In this document: in pieces, positions 61,693 to 64,000 of the stretch
Layout of the letters: the number at the start of each line of letters is the position of its first letter
Position numbering within the stretch: the first letter of the stretch is position 1
Source: Bacteroidota bacterium
GTDB taxonomy: Bacteria > Bacteroidota > Bacteroidia > NS11-12g > UBA9320
Length of the DNA: 64,000 bases
Reading direction: 5' to 3'
Assembly: GCA_018700895.1 (NCBI GenBank)
Contig: JABIUV010000007.1
Location: 94,186 to 158,185 of the forward strand
Notes under the pieces: model-generated
The model's input: the letters and a program-made list of their open reading frames with translations, nothing else
Told to the model about the DNA's origin: nothing
The model's database searches: none
Position numbers and translations under genes: made by a program

Positions 61693-62892
61693 TTACTTTT
61701 TTACAAAATCCTGCAAGTAGGCGTATGCTGGAGTAAGCTTCCCGTCTCCCGTTATTTGAGCTCGTTTCAGAATATCATCTTTATCACCATTTACCAGTAG
61801 TGGTAAGATGTGTTCCAAAAACAAACTGCCAAACTCTTCGCTCGCATTGCGTGGCATTTCCGTAGGCAGATTGGTGACAGCCATTACGTCTATAGTATCT
61901 TCACCGTATGGCTCTACTTGTTTTTGTTGCGATTTACTCCAGCCAAAAGTGGGGTTGTATATATCCGTAGCCTCCATAGTTATCGGCACACTCCCCTCCA
62001 CATCGCAGGTGATATCCGCAATTACCTGTATTTCAAAATTAGTAGCTTTGGTATTTTCCTTATGAAAAAGTGGTGGCATATCATCCTCCCAGTATATGCC
62101 GTTTATCAAGATGTCGGTATATGGCAAGAAATTATCAAACTCACAGCAATATTCTCCATGGTGGGTATAAAAATGCTCAGGGTCCCAAGCTCCGCCGTCT
62201 TTACGATGGTAAAGGTCCCAGCTTGTAAGTTGGGTGAAATATGCTCCGCGTGGTGGTTGAGATACAAACTCCTGTGGCGAGCACTCTTTGAGTTTCATTC
62301 CCTCTAGCACCTCGCGTATACCTTGACAAACACGTCCGTTTCCTGTGAATACTACCCTCGCTCTCCCTAAATCCAATTCTGCCAATTGAGCCATGGATTT
62401 TTCAAAATCATTGGTCTCAAAGGCGGCAGGCAAATCAAACTTCTTTGTTTTTTTACCCCAAGTGAGAAATGCATTGTAAGCACCTACTATACCCGCCCAC
62501 TTGCCAAATCCTAGGATTCTCGCTCCATTTTCCCACGTGATGGGCTCATAGTCTATGAGTGATATGTTCTTTTCTAAAACAGCTTGCAACAGACCCCGAT
62601 TATATGCTTGAGCCTTTATGGTATGCGAAAAAAAGAAGTAAGTTTTATTTGCAATAAGCTTATCTGTAGGTACTTCTTTTATACCCACGAGGACATCACA
62701 ATCTGTTACATCATTTACCACAGCTATACCTGCGTCGGTATACTCTTGAGCGGTAAATGTGCGGTCGGGAGATTCTTCTACCACAAGTTCTACATTGGGA
62801 TATGTTTTTACCAAGGCAGCACACTGCTGAGGTGTAAGTGCTACACGCTTATCTGCAGGTTTTTTCCATTCTCTTATGAGTCCTATTTTCAT
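61693..62892 (-). CDS. NAD(P)-dependent dehydrogenase, alanine dehydrogenase/Lys1-like saccharopine dehydrogenase family
   Basis: 399 residues. N-terminal AlaDh/PNT domain opens KIGLIREWKKPADKRVALTP and includes VGIKEVPTDKLIANKTYFFF, SHTIKAQAYNRGLLQAVLEK and LIDYEPITWENGARILGFGK, the substrate-side blocks of lysine-forming saccharopine dehydrogenases. RARVVFTGNGRVCQGIREVL is the nucleotide-binding turn. FEIQVIADITCDVEGSVPIT resembles the Lys1 conserved ADISCDxxGSI element. The reaction may be oxidative cleavage of saccharopine or a related amino-acid conversion; the family in Bacteroidota is not well characterised. It lies one base after the lipoprotein gene and is probably co-transcribed. 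Confidence 0.82.
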   Translation of the reverse strand: MKIGLIREWKKPADKRVALTPQQCAALVKTYPNVELVVEESPDRTFTAQEYTDAGIAVVNDVTDCDVLVGIKEVPTDKLIANKTYFFFSHTIKAQAYNRGLLQAVLEKNISLIDYEPITWENGARILGFGKWAGIVGAYNAFLTWGKKTKKFDLPAAFETNDFEKSMAQLAELDLGRARVVFTGNGRVCQGIREVLEGMKLKECSPQEFVSQPPRGAYFTQLTSWDLYHRKDGGAWDPEHFYTHHGEYCCEFDNFLPYTDILINGIYWEDDMPPLFHKENTKATNFEIQVIADITCDVEGSVPITMEATDIYNPTFGWSKSQQKQVEPYGEDTIDVMAVTNLPTEMPRNASEEFGSLFLEHILPLLVNGDKDDILKRAQITGDGKLTPAYAYLQDFVKK

Positions 62893-62893
62893 C

Positions 62894-63319
62894 TTATTGC
62901 CTATTCAGTTTTCTAGTAATTGTTCCCTGCTCCGCTTGTGGTGCTGTACGCATATTATCCCATTGCACGATTTTTTCTTGTTTCTTGGTTTTGAGTTTTC
63001 TGAAATAGGTGCGATTACCCACTTGATTCACATCTAGTTGATTAAAATCCATTGCCTTGAGTGATTTCAGCATTGTCTTAAATGCTTTAGGTTCTAGCTG
63101 AGGGAGTTCTTTGGTATCTGCAGTATCTACCCCGAGCAAACCATTGCTCGCGTAGCGTTGGCCGTTAGGAAAAAAGTAATAACTCCTTTGGGTAGCGGCT
63201 ATTCCACCGTACGAACCTATTTCGATAAATTGTTTTGGTAGTTCGCTGGGTAAAAACACTTTGTTGCTACAAGCAGATATGCCAAGTGCTACTAAAATTA
63301 CGAAGTATACATATTTCAT
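62894..63319 (-). CDS. Small lipoprotein of unknown function
   Basis: 141 residues. Lipoprotein signal MKYVYFVILVALGISAC with cysteine 17. The rest (PKQFIEIGSYGGIAATQRSY, FFPNGQRYASNGLLGVDTAD, TKELPQLEPKAFKTMLKSLK, KTKKQEKIVQWDNMRTA) resembles a small Bacteroidota periplasmic family but I cannot name it. Start at 63319 because the signal peptide begins there; the frame is open to 63370 but enters the ssrA promoter region. It precedes the dehydrogenase gene by one base. Confidence 0.7.
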   Translation of the reverse strand: MKYVYFVILVALGISACSNKVFLPSELPKQFIEIGSYGGIAATQRSYYFFPNGQRYASNGLLGVDTADTKELPQLEPKAFKTMLKSLKAMDFNQLDVNQVGNRTYFRKLKTKKQEKIVQWDNMRTAPQAEQGTITRKLNRQ

Positions 63320-63372
63320 AAATGGGCGAAGATACGTTTTAGACGGCTTTAAATGGGTCAAAACTGACATAA

Positions 63373-63396
63373 TTGACAGAATAGGCTGTACCTTTG
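63373..63396 (+). promoter_or_regulatory. Possible promoter of ssrA
   Basis: TTG (63373-63375) and an exact TACCTTTG (63389-63396). The spacer of 13 nt is shorter than usual, so the -33 assignment is weak. The mature tmRNA would start about 48 nt later, requiring 5' processing. Confidence 0.35.
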
Positions 63397-63443
63397 CCGC
63401 TGATTAAAGTGGCGGGGTACGTCAGTTTAATTTACATCAATAT

Positions 63444-63815
63444 GGGGCTGTTCTGGCTTTTGACGGGTTGGCCAATAGATGTGTAAGCACGTAGAGCGTT
63501 GAAGGTGCGGCTCTTAAATCTCGACTTTCAAAACACAACCGGCGAAAACAACTTCGCAATGGCTGCCTAGTCTTAGAGACTATAGCAAATGCCATCCGCT
63601 TGCCCAAGTCGCGTCTCGGATACGAGGGATCACAAGCGGTCGATAATCTGAGATAATTTTGGCCCATTTCTACCAAGCTAAAATTTATTGCGTAGGATAA
63701 GGATGAATTGGGTACTTGTTTCACCTGATGTATCTCGAAAATCAAGAAACAATAAACGTGTAGAAAACGCAACTCTATTCCGATTCGGACCCGAGTTCGA
63801 CTCTCGGCAGCTCCA
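63444..63815 (+). ncRNA. ssrA: Transfer-messenger RNA (tmRNA)
   Basis: Starts GGGGCTGTTCTGGCTTTTGA and ends CCGAGTTCGACTCTCGG then CAGCTCCA. The ends pair as an acceptor stem GGGGCTG/CAGCTCC with one G-U. The T-arm CCGAG-TTCGACT-CTCGG is intact. CCA is not encoded (CACAAA follows). The tag reading frame at 63541-63570 is GGCGAAAACAACTTCGCAAT GGCTGCCTAG, that is GENNFAMAA and stop, a variant of the Bacteroidota tag GENNYALAA. tmRNA with SmpB frees stalled ribosomes and marks the peptide for proteolysis. About 372 nt, one-piece form. A hairpin follows at 63837-63860. Confidence 0.95.
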
Positions 63816-63836
63816 CAAAAATTATTTCTATTTATT

Positions 63837-63860
63837 TCGACCCCTTTCTAAAGGGGTCGA
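63837..63860 (+). terminator. Hairpin after ssrA
   Basis: TCGACCCCTTT (63837-63847), CT, AAAGGGGTCGA (63850-63860) is a perfect 11-bp stem. The sequence after it (TGTCAATAAATTAGGGGTTTT) lacks an immediate T-run, so termination efficiency is uncertain. Confidence 0.5.
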
Positions 63861-63924
63861 TGTCAATAAATTAGGGGTTTTGAGTTTGCTATTTGTTTCG
63901 TTCTGATACTACTTTTACTGAAAA

Positions 63925-63975
63925 ATGTTTCACCTATGTTTCACCAAAAAGTAAAAAATGTTTCTAGTGAAACAT
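63925..63975. repeat. ATGTTTCAC site cluster downstream of ssrA
   Basis: ATGTTTCACC occurs at 63925-63934 and 63936-63945 in direct orientation, and the 9-bp ATGTTTCAC recurs inverted at 63967-63975. A partial copy ATGTTTC at 63958-63964 makes a 7-bp palindrome with it. Such clustered short sites beside a tmRNA 3' end resemble recombinase arm sites, but no integrase is visible before the window ends. Confidence 0.5.
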
Positions 63976-64000
63976 TCTCGAACAAAACCCTTTCTATTAA

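Noticed and set aside
63437..63772. 111-codon open frame on the minus strand
   Set aside because: Entirely antisense to the tmRNA gene.

Overview
The window is chromosomal DNA of an AT-rich member of the Bacteroidota. Support: several type IX secretion cargo proteins (C-terminal sorting or gliding-motility-associated domains), three TonB-dependent receptors (two with carboxypeptidase-like N-terminal domains, one beside a DUF4249 lipoprotein), promoters of the TTTG/TAnnTTTG type, almost no Shine-Dalgarno sites, a tmRNA whose tag reads GENNFAMAA, and lineage-typical families (WbqC, DUF6340, DUF2147, a LysRS with a C-terminal extension). The order cannot be fixed from the sequence; a free-living aquatic Flavobacteriales- or Saprospirales-like organism is a reasonable guess. 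No rRNA, CRISPR array, intact transposase or phage module was seen.

Layout. 1-16.9 kb is mostly minus strand: secreted T9SS proteins, tsaB, an exported coiled-coil protein with an apparent CTG start, a vitamin-K-carboxylase-like membrane protein with a DUF6340 lipoprotein, uvrB, a metallo-beta-lactamase-fold hydrolase, a Kazal-like secreted protein, an orphan ribbon-helix-helix protein, a TonB receptor, serS, a glycosyltransferase and yebC. 17.2-29.2 kb: lpdA, a lipoprotein-type KatG, a 14-helix FucP-like transporter with a coiled-coil insert, LD-carboxypeptidase, GtrA, folK, WbqC and accA. 29.2-30 kb: a GC-rich structured block that may be an RNA, tRNA-Asp, and a decayed tRNA-Asp copy. 30-32.9 kb is a nucleotide-sugar operon (ugd, a frameshifted UDP-glucuronate decarboxylase, a WbpD-like acetyltransferase).

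33-41.2 kb is an envelope region: outer-membrane barrel, Kdo transferase (waaA), TonB receptor, then small lipoproteins alternating with barrel-like proteins. 41.3-50.9 kb: lysS, a 1013-residue PKD/gliding-type protein, a BNR propeller protein, a PpiD-like chaperone and an alpha/beta hydrolase. 50.9-58.4 kb: a DUF2147 protein with an in-frame TAG before its conserved tail, a TPR protein, mutL, two rhomboids, an EEP-family protein and two methyltransferases. 58.4-63.3 kb: DUF4249/TonB receptor pair, a Lys1-like dehydrogenase and a lipoprotein. The window ends with ssrA (tmRNA), followed by a cluster of ATGTTTCAC sites suggestive of an integration locus just beyond the edge.

Most interesting points: the structured block at 29.3-29.6 kb, the possible attachment region beside ssrA, a recurrent arrangement with the -7 box 4-8 nt before the start codon (implying leaderless mRNAs), the interrupted DUF2147 gene, the frameshifted decarboxylase, and two lipoprotein/barrel couples of unknown function.
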